From JADFNB01 sp036397455 (GTDB lineage: Bacteria; Gemmatimonadota; Gemmatimonadetes; Gemmatimonadales; GWC2-71-9): a stretch of 64,000 bases of DNA. Where the stretch lies: the NCBI GenBank assembly GCA_036397455.1, contig DASWIX010000074.1:1-64000 (forward strand), in the 5' to 3' direction. This document shows positions 31,620 to 40,883 of this stretch, one piece after another. The translations under genes and the position numbers were made by a program. The notes under the pieces were generated by a model, which saw only the letters and a list, made by a program, of their open reading frames with translations, was not told the origin of the DNA and searched no databases. Each line of letters starts with the position of its first letter. The stretch's first letter is position 1.

Positions 31620-33946
31620 CAGAGTTTGGTGACCTCGCCCCGTATCACCCACCCACGAGCATCCCCGCGGCGTACGAGCATCCATGCCCCGTCCACGCGC
31701 TCGATTTCCACCGCCGTTCCGGCGATCAGGGTGCGGGGCGCCCGCGCCGAGCCAAACGGGGCAACGCGTAGCGGCACGTCGGTTGCCAGCACGATGCCGA
31801 CCGGTCGGTGTTCGCGCCGGTCGATCTCCCACCCCCCGACGGCCGCGAGCACCGCCACAAGCGCGACCGCCGGGCCGAGCCGGCGCGAGCGGGCGGCGAT
31901 CGCGATCCAACCGGTCACCCACAGGACGAGACTCATCAGCCACAGTTCGCGCGCGGATACCGGGGACACGCGCGTCAGGTCATTTGTCGCCGGATCGCCG
32001 GGAAGCAGGGCGAGCGCGGCCCGCATCTCGCCATCGCGCCGGGCCAGACGCACCGCCCGTAGCCACGCCACCCGCGCGCGGCCGTCCTCACCCAGTCGAT
32101 ACAGCGCGTTGCCGAGGTTGTACCAGTTCGTGGCCACCGGACGTTCGGCGGCCCGCGCGAGAAAGCTATCGGCCGCGACCCGCACCGCCCCCGCATCGTA
32201 CAGTTGCTCGGGTCGCTCCTGCGCCCCGGCGACCGCAGCGGTCGCAAGCAACGCCGCCGCGAGCGGGAGCAGGTGACGGCGGATGTCCTCAATGTGGTCA
32301 CCGGAGAGCGCGCGTAGCAGCTCATGCGCTTCCGCCATGAGCTCGTCCGGATCGGTAGCCCCTGCCGGCCCGAAGACGGCGTGGCGCAACCGGTCGCGCA
32401 CGCGGACCGCATGGGTTGCCAGTGCGGGGTCCAGCCCGGAGGCACGCAACGCTTCGGCAAGCCGCCCCCCTTCCTGATGCGCGGCATCAGGCACGACCCG
32501 CGCGAGCGCCAGCCGGAACTGGCGGTCGAGTGCATCCAGCGCGGCAAGCGGTGGCGGCACCGTCACCGCCGTTCGGCGGCGGCGCGGGAGCCGGATGCGC
32601 CGCGCGGTTCGCCCGAGGCCGACACCGACCGGCGGGATCAGAAACAGGATCAACCACACGACCGGCGACACCCGGTCCAGCAGCGGGCCGATGCCGCGGG
32701 GCGGTGCCGGTCGTTTGAGCGGCGGAGGCGGCCGTCGCGGCGATTCAGGCGCGGTACCGGGAGGGGCAATCACCCGAACTCCCGCCGCCTCGGCGATGCC
32801 GTAGCGGCCGGTCACCGGATCGAAGTACGGGTATGCGAAGCCGGGCACCGCGTGCGTGCCCGGGGCACCGGCGACCAACAGGTACGTGAACCGCTTCTCA
32901 CCCGCCACGCGGTCGTCGCCAGGGGCCAATTCCACCGACACTTCTCCCGGATACACCCGCAACCCGCTCGGCCACGCGATATCGGGCGCGGGCCACAGCG
33001 CGACGTTCCCCACGCCCCGCAGCGTGACCGTGGCCGTCGCGGCGCCACCCGGCTGCATCTGATCGGGTATCACGCTCATGTGCGCGACCAGTCCGCTGGC
33101 GGCGGCGCCGGTGAAACCGGGCAGGCGGCCGGCGACGGGTTGGGGTGACACCGTGAACCGGATGGAGTCGCTCTGCACCTCGTGTTGCAGCTCGCGGCTC
33201 AGGAACGAGTACGTGAGCGGGAGCACGTACGAGACCGTCGCCGGCGACGCGCGCGCGAGGCCCGCGGTCAGCGGGAACAACACCTGATGGTTGATGAACA
33301 AATCGTACCAGCGCGTCCCGATTTGCCGACTCGCCACGAGCCCTGGCGGCGCGTCCTGCCGATAGGACCAGACGCCCTCGACTTCCGGTGCCGTGAGAGT
33401 CGGCGGGGTTCGCAGCTGTTGGCGGACATCGCGCGGGAACCAGGCCAGGGTCACGAGGTCGATCTGATCCCCCAGGACGATCGAGTCCGGCACGGGCACC
33501 ACCTGCACGACGACGTCGCTGCCCGGCGGCGGTCCTGAAACCGAATCGAGCAACGCGCGCACCGTCGGGCCGAGCGTCGCAACCCTGGCGCCGGCAGCCG
33601 CCGTCACCGACACCGTAATCGACGCCGTTTCGACCACCGTATCGCCGACCCGCACGCGCACCGGCCCGATCGAGGCGGTGCCCGCGCCGAGCGCCACCAG
33701 CCGGAGTTCGCGCAGGAACGTGCGTTCGGCGATGCCATTGATGATGCGCACGGAGGTCGACTGGCGGGAGCCGCGTACCTCGAACCCTGACAGAATCGGA
33801 TCCACCATGCGTACCGGATCGCCGCCGGACGCCACCGCGGTCACGGTGAGCGTGACGATGTCGCCGACCAGCGCCTGCGACCGGTCGACCGACGCCGTCA
33901 CCTGCGGCTGCTGGGCCACGAGCGCGAGCGCAAACAGCGCTACCAA
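31619..33946 (-). CDS. BatD-BatE fusion protein (TPR and SH3-like C-terminus)
   Basis: A 775-residue protein that combines two proteins usually encoded separately in Bat aerotolerance clusters. Residues 1 to about 425 are a BatD-like exported beta-sandwich region (PQVTASVDRSQALVGDIVTL), anchored by a membrane helix (PVVWLILFLIPPVGVGLG). After a cytosolic helical stretch a second hydrophobic segment (LLPLAAALLATAAVAGA) starts a BatE-like module with a TPR (NWYNLGNALYRLGEDGRARV), two membrane helices and a C-terminal SH3-like domain (RVDGAWMLVRRGDARGWV). The start is TTG at 33946, overlapping the stop of the preceding gene. No stop codon separates the modules. Confidence 0.82.
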   Translation of the reverse strand: MVALFALALVAQQPQVTASVDRSQALVGDIVTLTVTAVASGGDPVRMVDPILSGFEVRGSRQSTSVRIINGIAERTFLRELRLVALGAGTASIGPVRVRVGDTVVETASITVSVTAAAGARVATLGPTVRALLDSVSGPPPGSDVVVQVVPVPDSIVLGDQIDLVTLAWFPRDVRQQLRTPPTLTAPEVEGVWSYRQDAPPGLVASRQIGTRWYDLFINHQVLFPLTAGLARASPATVSYVLPLTYSFLSRELQHEVQSDSIRFTVSPQPVAGRLPGFTGAAASGLVAHMSVIPDQMQPGGAATATVTLRGVGNVALWPAPDIAWPSGLRVYPGEVSVELAPGDDRVAGEKRFTYLLVAGAPGTHAVPGFAYPYFDPVTGRYGIAEAAGVRVIAPPGTAPESPRRPPPPLKRPAPPRGIGPLLDRVSPVVWLILFLIPPVGVGLGRTARRIRLPRRRRTAVTVPPPLAALDALDRQFRLALARVVPDAAHQEGGRLAEALRASGLDPALATHAVRVRDRLRHAVFGPAGATDPDELMAEAHELLRALSGDHIEDIRRHLLPLAAALLATAAVAGAQERPEQLYDAGAVRVAADSFLARAAERPVATNWYNLGNALYRLGEDGRARVAWLRAVRLARRDGEMRAALALLPGDPATNDLTRVSPVSARELWLMSLVLWVTGWIAIAARSRRLGPAVALVAVLAAVGGWEIDRREHRPVGIVLATDVPLRVAPFGSARAPRTLIAGTAVEIERVDGAWMLVRRGDARGWVIRGEVTKL

Positions 33947-35562
33947 TCCTTCACCCTCCGCCCATCCTTGACCTGTCCGCGACGGCGTGATTGGTCCAGC
34001 CGCGTCTGCCGTTCGTCCGCGGCGATCGATTCGAGTATCTGCTCCGCCTGCTCGCGCGTCAGTGCGGTGGGCGATGGGTTGGCTGGATCGTCGCCACCGC
34101 CACCTGACGGCATCGGCGGAGCCGGCCCCTCCGATCCGTCGCCCCCACTGGGTGGATCGGTAACGGTCAACTCGAGATTCCACTTGGCGTCGGCGTCGCC
34201 GGGCCGCAGCAACAACGCTTCGCGATAACGCGTCCGCGCGTCCGCCAGATACTCCCCGCGCTTCGCGGAATCCCGCGCCGCCATCCGCAGCCCGATCAGC
34301 CCCAGATTGTACAGGGCGCGGAATCGGAGGTCGGGATCGAGCGACTGCGCCGCGCGCTCCAGGAACGTCCGCGCCGTGTCGTATCGCCCGACCGCCAGAT
34401 ACGCGGTCCCCGCGTTGAACACGGTGGTGTCCCCGCCGTCGAGTGCCCGTGCTTGTTGCGCGTACAGCGAAGCCGCGCGCGCAAAATCGCCGCGCCGCCA
34501 TGCCGCATCGGCCGCGTTCGCCGGCGTCTGCGCGCCGGCGCTCCCGCCGAGCGCGGCGAGCAGGATCACCGCTAACGCCGCGGTCCGCCGAGTGACCGTC
34601 GCCACCAGCAGAACGAGGATCGCGATCGACAGCGGAATCCAGGCGCGCGGCACATCACTGGCCTGCGACGTGGACGTATCGGGCGCGCGCTTGTACGCTT
34701 GTACGAGATCGCGGACCGCGCCGCCCTGATCACCCAACCCCGCCGCGACGAGCACGCCATGCGCCGCGTCCGCCACCGCGCTGAGGATGTCGTCGCGTCG
34801 CTCGGTCAGCACGATGTTGTCGTCGACGTCCCGGTGGTACTCTTCCAGTTCGCCGGTCACCGAGCGGAGGGGAATCCGCACGGGTTCGGTCCCGCCCTCG
34901 GCCACGAGAATCAGCCGAATCCCGTCGTGCCGGAGTTGTTCCGCCGCCGCGGCGATTTGCGGGAGCGAGTCGAAGGCTTCGCCGTCGGTGAAGACGACGA
35001 GCACGCGGTCGGCCAGCCGTTCGCTGGCGAGCAGCAGTTCGCGACCCTGCCGTAACGCGGCGCCGAGCTCGCTGCCGCCGGCACTCACGAGGTCGGGATG
35101 GAGCGCATCGATCAGCAGTTGCAGGGCGCTCCCGTCGATGGTGAGCGGCGACAGAATGAAGCTGCGCCCCGCAAACCCGAGCAGCCCAAGCCGGTCGCCT
35201 TGCAGATCGTGCACCAACCGACGGAGCTCGCGGCGTGACCGATCGAGTCGGGACGGGTCGGCGTCCTCGGCGAGCATCGAGCGCGACAGATCGACCGCGA
35301 ACACCAGATCGAGCGCCTGGGTATCGGTGGTGACGATCTGCCGCCCCCAGCGGGGACCGGCCAGCGCCGCCATGACGCACAGCACCGCCACCGCAATCGC
35401 CGCCGCCTGCCATCGGTTCGCCGCCGCCGCCGCGCGGGCCAGGTCGGCCGACCACCGGGCCGCATGACGCACGCGGGAGGCACGCGCCCACAGTGCCAAC
35501 CCGAGAAAGGCCAGCGCGATCCCGGGAGCCACATACAGGACGAGCGGCGCGTCGAACTGCAT
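33940..35562 (-). CDS. BatB-BatC fusion: von Willebrand A domain plus TPR protein
   Basis: This 540-residue membrane protein has two N-terminal helices, a VWA domain with intact MIDAS (D91-L-S93-R-S95, later FTDGEAFDS), further membrane segments near residues 308-345, and a C-terminal TPR region (VFNAGTAYLAVGRYDTA, FRALYNLGLIGLRMA) followed by a glycine/proline-rich tail. BatB supplies the VWA part and BatC the TPR part in other bacteria. Proteins of these clusters act at the envelope with MoxR ATPases, possibly as chaperone or metal-insertion assemblies. GTG at 35565 is an alternative start; the ATG at 35562 overlaps the batA stop. Confidence 0.85.
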   Translation of the reverse strand: MQFDAPLVLYVAPGIALAFLGLALWARASRVRHAARWSADLARAAAAANRWQAAAIAVAVLCVMAALAGPRWGRQIVTTDTQALDLVFAVDLSRSMLAEDADPSRLDRSRRELRRLVHDLQGDRLGLLGFAGRSFILSPLTIDGSALQLLIDALHPDLVSAGGSELGAALRQGRELLLASERLADRVLVVFTDGEAFDSLPQIAAAAEQLRHDGIRLILVAEGGTEPVRIPLRSVTGELEEYHRDVDDNIVLTERRDDILSAVADAAHGVLVAAGLGDQGGAVRDLVQAYKRAPDTSTSQASDVPRAWIPLSIAILVLLVATVTRRTAALAVILLAALGGSAGAQTPANAADAAWRRGDFARAASLYAQQARALDGGDTTVFNAGTAYLAVGRYDTARTFLERAAQSLDPDLRFRALYNLGLIGLRMAARDSAKRGEYLADARTRYREALLLRPGDADAKWNLELTVTDPPSGGDGSEGPAPPMPSGGGGDDPANPSPTALTREQAEQILESIAADERQTRLDQSRRRGQVKDGRRVKDW

Positions 35563-36542
35563 CACGGCACCCGCACGATGAGTGTGGCGGACAGCATGAG
35601 CTCGAGCGCGAGCGCGGCAAACCCGAGCAGCAACGGGACGCGATACGCTTCATCGGACTCCGTGTGGCGCGTCACCTCGACCGGCGTCTTCTCGAGCTGA
35701 TCGATCTGCTCGAAGATGCGCGACAGCGCCGCCGCATCGGTCGCCCGGAAGTAGCGCCCGCCGGTCGTCTCGGCGACATCGCGCAGCAGCGCTTCGTCGA
35801 GCCGCACCGGCATCGTCTGGTAACGCAGCTGTCCCTGCGGGCCGCGGCCGATCGGCAGGCGTGCTTCGCCCTGCGTTCCCACGCCGATCGTGTAGAACCG
35901 CACGCCGAATTCCTTCGCGGCGACCGCCGCGGTGCGCGGATCGACCCGACCGCGGTTGTTCTCCCCGTCGGTGAGCAACACCGCCACCTTGCTCGCCCCG
36001 GGCGCGCGGCGCAGCCGGTTGGCCGCGATCGCGATCGCGGTGCCGATCGCCGTGCCGTCGTCCAGTTCGCCGACGCGGAGATCGAGAATCGCCTGTTCGA
36101 GCACGGCGTAGTCGGTGGTAATCGGCACGCGCGTGAGCGCCTCCCCGGCGAAGGCAACCAGACCGATGCGATCGAACTGGCGGCCGCGCACGAACGCGAC
36201 CGACCGCTCCTTGGCCACATCGAGCCGGTTGGACGGAGCAAAGTCCTCCGCCAGCATGCTGCTCGACACGTCGACGGCGATCGCGATCGCGATGCCCTCG
36301 CTCGTCACCTCGATCGACCCGGGGCCGATGGCCGGCCCCGCCGCCGCGATGATCCACGCACCGAGTGTCAGGCTGCGCAGCCCCACCGGCACCTCGCCGA
36401 TCCAGCGGCGGCCTCGCGGGACCGGGACCACGGCACTCAGGTCCGAATAGCCGGCCGCCGGCCGGTGACGGCGCGCGCGGAACCACCACCAGACCGGAAT
36501 GGCAACCAGGACGAGCAACAACAACGGACGGGCGAAGATCAT
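35562..36542 (-). CDS. BatA-like von Willebrand A domain membrane protein
   Basis: A 326-residue protein with N-terminal membrane helices, a VWA domain and a C-terminal helix (VPLLLGFAALALELMLSATL). The MIDAS motif is complete (D91-V-S93-S-S95, then LTDGENNRG). Membrane topology would place the VWA domain between helices, outside the cytoplasm. It overlaps the upstream gene by four bases and couples to the BatB-BatC fusion. It is closely related in layout to its downstream neighbour, as expected for batA/batB pairs. Confidence 0.87.
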   Translation of the reverse strand: MIFARPLLLLVLVAIPVWWWFRARRHRPAAGYSDLSAVVPVPRGRRWIGEVPVGLRSLTLGAWIIAAAGPAIGPGSIEVTSEGIAIAIAVDVSSSMLAEDFAPSNRLDVAKERSVAFVRGRQFDRIGLVAFAGEALTRVPITTDYAVLEQAILDLRVGELDDGTAIGTAIAIAANRLRRAPGASKVAVLLTDGENNRGRVDPRTAAVAAKEFGVRFYTIGVGTQGEARLPIGRGPQGQLRYQTMPVRLDEALLRDVAETTGGRYFRATDAAALSRIFEQIDQLEKTPVEVTRHTESDEAYRVPLLLGFAALALELMLSATLIVRVP

Positions 36543-37369
36543 ACGACCGGTTCCTCAGCGAGTTGTACGATCCATCGGTCCACGCGTTCCGTCAGCGCGA
36601 CCGCGTCGTCCGGCACGAGCGGCGCGAACCGCGCGCGTTCCAGCGCGCGCAGGACCTCTTCCAACTCGCGCAACGGCCACTCCGGCCGCGCATCGGCCAC
36701 GACCGCCAGACACGGATCGAGTCCGAGCGTCCGGCCGGCCTGCGGCACGGCGCGCTCGATGGCCCCGCGCAACCGATCGACCGCCACGCTCGCGACCGCG
36801 CGCGCTTCACCGGCCGCGAGCCAGCGCTCGAGCGGTGGCTCGACCACATCGCCACCATCGTCCAGCGCGCGCGGACGCGGCGCGACGCGCCGGCGGGCGA
36901 AGCCCCACAGCGCCATCGCGCCGATCACCACTGCCAGCAGCCCGGCCAGCGGCTCGATGCGCCGGACCGCACGCGGGATCGGTGCGCGTGAGAATCGCGG
37001 GTCGGGTTCCGCCTCGGCTGCCGGGATCACCGACACCACGTCGATGACCGCGGTGTCGCCGAACACGGTCTCGACACTCCCGTCCGGTCCCAGCAGCTCC
37101 ACTGATGGCATGCCGATCGGATGCCGGCCCGGCGTGAACACCGCGACGCGGAACCGCACAACCAGCGCGCCGACCCGGGCTGCGATCTCGGGTGGCCCGA
37201 GCGGCTCGAGGAGGTCGGAGGCTTCCAGCGGCCGCGTGCGGCCCGACCAGCCGGCGGCGGCGGGCAGCGTCCGTTCGATGACGATGGTATCGCCGACCGT
37301 CGCGACGACCGGGGCCACCGACCACGTGGCCTGCTGGGCCACCAGGAGACACCAGAGATACCCGCTCAT
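36539..37369 (-). CDS. Bat-cluster single-pass membrane protein
   Basis: A 276-residue protein with a short hydrophobic N-terminus (MSGYLWCLLVAQQ), a beta-rich segment (TVGDTIVIERTLPAAAGWSG), one clear membrane helix near residues 136-157 (IEPLAGLLAVVIGAMALWGF) and a cytosolic helical domain. The exported part resembles short BatD-like or DUF4381-type proteins that sit between DUF58 and VWA genes in such clusters, but I cannot assign a family with certainty. It overlaps both neighbours by four bases. Confidence 0.72.
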   Translation of the reverse strand: MSGYLWCLLVAQQATWSVAPVVATVGDTIVIERTLPAAAGWSGRTRPLEASDLLEPLGPPEIAARVGALVVRFRVAVFTPGRHPIGMPSVELLGPDGSVETVFGDTAVIDVVSVIPAAEAEPDPRFSRAPIPRAVRRIEPLAGLLAVVIGAMALWGFARRRVAPRPRALDDGGDVVEPPLERWLAAGEARAVASVAVDRLRGAIERAVPQAGRTLGLDPCLAVVADARPEWPLRELEEVLRALERARFAPLVPDDAVALTERVDRWIVQLAEEPVV

Positions 37370-38262
37370 CGCCGGAGACGCCGGGCGCGTGCGGCAAACG
37401 CCGCGTGCAACGTCTGCGCGTACGGGCGGTCGGTGGTGAGGGCGATGTGGTCGGCGGCGGCGCGCTTGAGCCGACGCGACCGCGCGAGCCGCTGTGCGTC
37501 GGCGGCAATCCGCAAACGCAGTCGTGCCCCGTCGTCGGAGGTGTCCACCAATTGCCGCTGACCCGTCTCGGCGTCCTCGAGTTCGATCCAGCCGGCGTCC
37601 GGCAAAGCGTACTCGCGCGGATCATCCACCGTAATCGCCACCACTTCGTGGCGCAGCGTCAACCGGCGCAGCGGCTGCTCCCAACCACGCGCCCGGAAGT
37701 CGGACACCACGACGACGATCGCGCGGTGCCGCAACAACCGCGCGGCGTACCCCAGCGCCGCTCCCAGGTTGGTCCCCCGTCCCGCGGGTTGATGCGCCAG
37801 CAAGTCGCGGATGACCCGCAACACGTGACTGCGACCCTTGGAGGGGCGGATGACCTGCTCCACTTCGTCGGAAAACAGGACGGCGCCCACGCGATCGTGC
37901 TGCCGCGCGGCGGCCAGCGCGAGCACCGCGGCGATCTCCACGGCGAGTTCGCCCTTGGTGCGGGGTCGTCCGAAATCGACCGAGCCCGAACGATCGACGA
38001 TCAGCAGCAGCGTGAGTTCGCGTTCTTCTTCGTAGGTCTTGACGTACGGCGAGCCCATGCGCGCCGATACGTTCCAGTCGATGGCGCGGAAATCGTCACC
38101 CGCCTCGTACGCGCGCACCTCGGCGAACTCGATGCCCTGACCACGGAACACGGAACGGTATTCGCCGGAAAACAGCGTGGTGACCAGCCGGCGGGCGCGC
38201 AACTCGATGAGTTTGACCTGCCGGAGCACATCGGCCCCGACCATCCGACCGGCCCGAATCAC
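37366..38262 (-). CDS. DUF58 domain protein (MoxR-associated)
   Basis: A 298-residue cytosolic protein of the DUF58 family, which has a degenerate VWA-like fold and is encoded next to MoxR ATPases. The family signature FRGQGIEFAEVRAYEAGDD, followed by FRAIDWNVSARM, is present, and the MIDAS-like site reads DRSGSVDFG. It starts with GTG at 38262 overlapping the moxR stop (GTGA); an internal ATG at 38244 would shorten it by six residues. It probably works as partner or adaptor of the MoxR ATPase. Confidence 0.9.
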   Translation of the reverse strand: MIRAGRMVGADVLRQVKLIELRARRLVTTLFSGEYRSVFRGQGIEFAEVRAYEAGDDFRAIDWNVSARMGSPYVKTYEEERELTLLLIVDRSGSVDFGRPRTKGELAVEIAAVLALAAARQHDRVGAVLFSDEVEQVIRPSKGRSHVLRVIRDLLAHQPAGRGTNLGAALGYAARLLRHRAIVVVVSDFRARGWEQPLRRLTLRHEVVAITVDDPREYALPDAGWIELEDAETGQRQLVDTSDDGARLRLRIAADAQRLARSRRLKRAAADHIALTTDRPYAQTLHAAFAARARRLRR

Positions 38263-39233
38263 GGGACCGGCACGGCCTCCAGCACTTTGGTGATCACGTC
38301 GTCGGACGTGACGTCTTCCGCTTCCGCTTCGAACGTGAGGAGAACCCGGTGGCGCAACACGTCGGGCGCCATCGCTTTCACGTCTTCGGGCACGACGTAC
38401 GAACGACCACGCAGATACGCGAACGCCCGAGCCGCCTGCGCCAGATAGATCGACGCGCGGGGACTGGCCCCATACGCCACCAGCGGCTTGATGTCGTGCA
38501 GCCCGACCTTGTGTGGTTCGCGCGTGGCGCGTACCACGTCGACGATGTAGTCGACGATCTTCTGGTCCATGTACAGCTCACTCACCGTGTGCCGCAGCGC
38601 GAGCACCTCCTCCGCTGCCGCGACCGCGTTGACGGGAATGTGCCGGTCGCCGGCCATGCGCCACAGGATTTCCTTCTCGTCGTCGCGCGTGGGATACCCG
38701 ACGTGGATCTTCAGCATGAACCGGTCGAGTTGCGCTTCCGGCAGCGGGTAGGTGCCTTCCTGTTCGATCGGATTCTGGGTGGCCAGGACCAGAAACGGCT
38801 CGGCCAGCGGGTAGGTCTCACCGCCAATCGTCACCTGTTTCTCCTGCATCGCTTCGAGCAACGCGGCCTGCACCTTGGCGGGCGCCCGGTTGACTTCGTC
38901 GGCCAGGACGATGTTGGCGAACAACGGCCCGCGTTTGGCGTGAAATTCGCTCGTGCGCTGATCGAACACCATCGTGCCGATGATGTCGGCGGGCAACAGA
39001 TCCGGCGTGAACTGGATCCGGTGAAACGTCGCGCGCACGGTCTCGGCCAGTGTGCGGACGGCCAGGGTCTTGGCAAGGCCCGGTACCCCCTCCAGCAGGA
39101 TGTGCCCACCGGTGAGCAGACCGACGATGAGCCGCTCGACCATCGCATCCTGACCGACCACGCGTCGCGCCACTTCCAGCACGACCGCGGCAGGTAACGT
39201 CGGCTCGCCGGTGGGTTGTGGGCGCGAGGTCAT
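38259..39233 (-). CDS. MoxR-family AAA+ ATPase
   Basis: A 324-residue AAA+ ATPase of the MoxR (AAA_3) family. Walker A is GVPGLAKT at residues 49-56, Walker B LADEVNR at 110-116, and sensor 1 lies in LATQNPIEQEGTYPLPEAQLD without a break in the usual order; an AAA lid domain follows. MoxR ATPases act as chaperones that mature or activate VWA-domain protein complexes. The gene overlaps its neighbours on both sides, placing it at the head of the bat genes in this operon. Confidence 0.93.
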   Translation of the reverse strand: MTSRPQPTGEPTLPAAVVLEVARRVVGQDAMVERLIVGLLTGGHILLEGVPGLAKTLAVRTLAETVRATFHRIQFTPDLLPADIIGTMVFDQRTSEFHAKRGPLFANIVLADEVNRAPAKVQAALLEAMQEKQVTIGGETYPLAEPFLVLATQNPIEQEGTYPLPEAQLDRFMLKIHVGYPTRDDEKEILWRMAGDRHIPVNAVAAAEEVLALRHTVSELYMDQKIVDYIVDVVRATREPHKVGLHDIKPLVAYGASPRASIYLAQAARAFAYLRGRSYVVPEDVKAMAPDVLRHRVLLTFEAEAEDVTSDDVITKVLEAVPVP

Positions 39234-40870
39234 CGTTTGATGCGCTCTCCGTCATCCTCGTACTTGAAGATCCACGCGGCGAACTTGGGCGGCTGGACCG
39301 GATCGTCCGGTCGCATGGCGTCCCAGTCCTCGTCACTCCCCGACCCGACCTGCGCCGCCGCCGCCGCGTGTTGCGCCAAAACCGCGCGCGCCCGCCCTAT
39401 CCAGGTTTCGCAGTTCCGTACGCGCAGGTCAACCCAGCCGCGCGGAATCACCGCCTCGATCGGCTCGTTCTGGGGGGGCACGATGATCGCTTCGCCCCGA
39501 TAGACGCGGTCGCCTTCGACCACGATCGGCAGCCCGATCGACAGCACGAACGAGCGTAGCGTGCCATCCTCGGCCACCAGCTGCGCCGCCGACGCCGCCA
39601 GGTCGGCCGGCCGCCGTGAGGCAAGATCGCCGACGGACGTCGCCAGCTTGGACCAGATGAACCCCTCGTAGAGATGTTTGGTGAGCCGCGGGGGGCCGAG
39701 CATCTCGAAGGCGACCGAGCGGATCGAGTGTTCATCTTCGAGGGCGCGCAGCCGTTCGATGGCGTGGGCGCGGAGCATGCCGGCACGATAGGTCGGGCCC
39801 GCGCTGGCCGCGTCGAGCGCCGCGACGATGTCACGCCCGGTGGGCTGCCCCGCCATCTCGAGCACCACGTACTGCGCCACTTCTTCGGGCGTGATGAACT
39901 CCATCGATCCGAGCGACGTCACCGTCTCGAACTCGTCGCGGGCGAACATCCCGTTCTCTCCGGTATCGATGAACACCGACTCCAGAATTTCCCCGGTATC
40001 GACCCAGCCGTCCGCGCCGGCGGTAAACGCTTCGTCCAACGGGAGAGGCGTGGGGCAGTCGTATCGCGCGACGGTACCGCCCTTACGCCGGATCGGCCCG
40101 TAGCCGATCCGGCGCCACGCGATGGCGGCGGTCGGCTTGATCTCGACCGTGGCCGGCGCCCCCGGCGTGCGACCGAGCAAGAAGAGCAACAGCGAGTGCG
40201 CCCCCGCCACCGCCGATTTCGCCAACAGCGTGCGCGACGGCCATTCCTCGGAATGGGTATATGGCACGTTGAGCCCCATCCCCCCGGTGCCGCTGGTACC
40301 GATCTTCACGTACGCCTGGGTCTTGAACTCCCGCACCGCCGCCGACACGACCTGGACGTGCCGAATGAGCTGCGGCATGGTGAGCGTGAGGACATGCAAC
40401 TCGACCTGCTCAGGCGTCACCTGCCCCTCGTGGGCCGAGGCGAGCAGGCCGCGCGCGCTCTGGAACACGTCACGATAGGCGAACGCCGTCGCGGTATTAA
40501 TGCAATCCACGACGGCGTGCGGGCGAAACTGTTTGAACAGGCGAAACAGGTGGCTGCGTTCGAGGACATCCGCGGTCAGCGCCCCAAGCAGATCGTCGAC
40601 CATGATCCGCCGAAGTTCGGGATCTCCGAGAGCCTCGCCCAGGGGCACCTGGGCCGCCGGTGCCGGCAGCAGCACGTTCCCCCACGCCGTCTCGATCACC
40701 GCGTCGCCGCGATGCGGCTCGAGGGCGCGGGCCGCCTCCTCGACCTCGTCGGCGAAGAGTCCCACCAGCACGAGTCGCGCGGGGCCAAGCTCCAGCAGGC
40801 GTCGCGACACGGCGTGACCCACCAGGCCACTCCCCCCGAGAATCAGCACCGTCCGATTGGCTAGGTCCAT
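39230..40870 (-). CDS. Large SDR-like NAD(P)-binding protein of unknown function
   Basis: A 546-residue protein with an N-terminal Rossmann fold: the nucleotide loop LILGGSGLVGHAVSRRLL covers about residues 9-26. Segments VDCINTATAFAYRDVFQ and VKIGTSGTGGMGLN fit an extended short-chain dehydrogenase or saccharopine-reductase-like core, but the protein is nearly twice a normal SDR and the C-terminal 250 residues are unfamiliar. It lies between a pseudouridine synthase gene (13-base gap) and moxR (four-base overlap). Substrate and pathway cannot be inferred from context. Confidence 0.72.
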   Translation of the reverse strand: MDLANRTVLILGGSGLVGHAVSRRLLELGPARLVLVGLFADEVEEAARALEPHRGDAVIETAWGNVLLPAPAAQVPLGEALGDPELRRIMVDDLLGALTADVLERSHLFRLFKQFRPHAVVDCINTATAFAYRDVFQSARGLLASAHEGQVTPEQVELHVLTLTMPQLIRHVQVVSAAVREFKTQAYVKIGTSGTGGMGLNVPYTHSEEWPSRTLLAKSAVAGAHSLLLFLLGRTPGAPATVEIKPTAAIAWRRIGYGPIRRKGGTVARYDCPTPLPLDEAFTAGADGWVDTGEILESVFIDTGENGMFARDEFETVTSLGSMEFITPEEVAQYVVLEMAGQPTGRDIVAALDAASAGPTYRAGMLRAHAIERLRALEDEHSIRSVAFEMLGPPRLTKHLYEGFIWSKLATSVGDLASRRPADLAASAAQLVAEDGTLRSFVLSIGLPIVVEGDRVYRGEAIIVPPQNEPIEAVIPRGWVDLRVRNCETWIGRARAVLAQHAAAAAQVGSGSDEDWDAMRPDDPVQPPKFAAWIFKYEDDGERIKR

Positions 40871-40883
40871 GTCTTCGTTTCGG

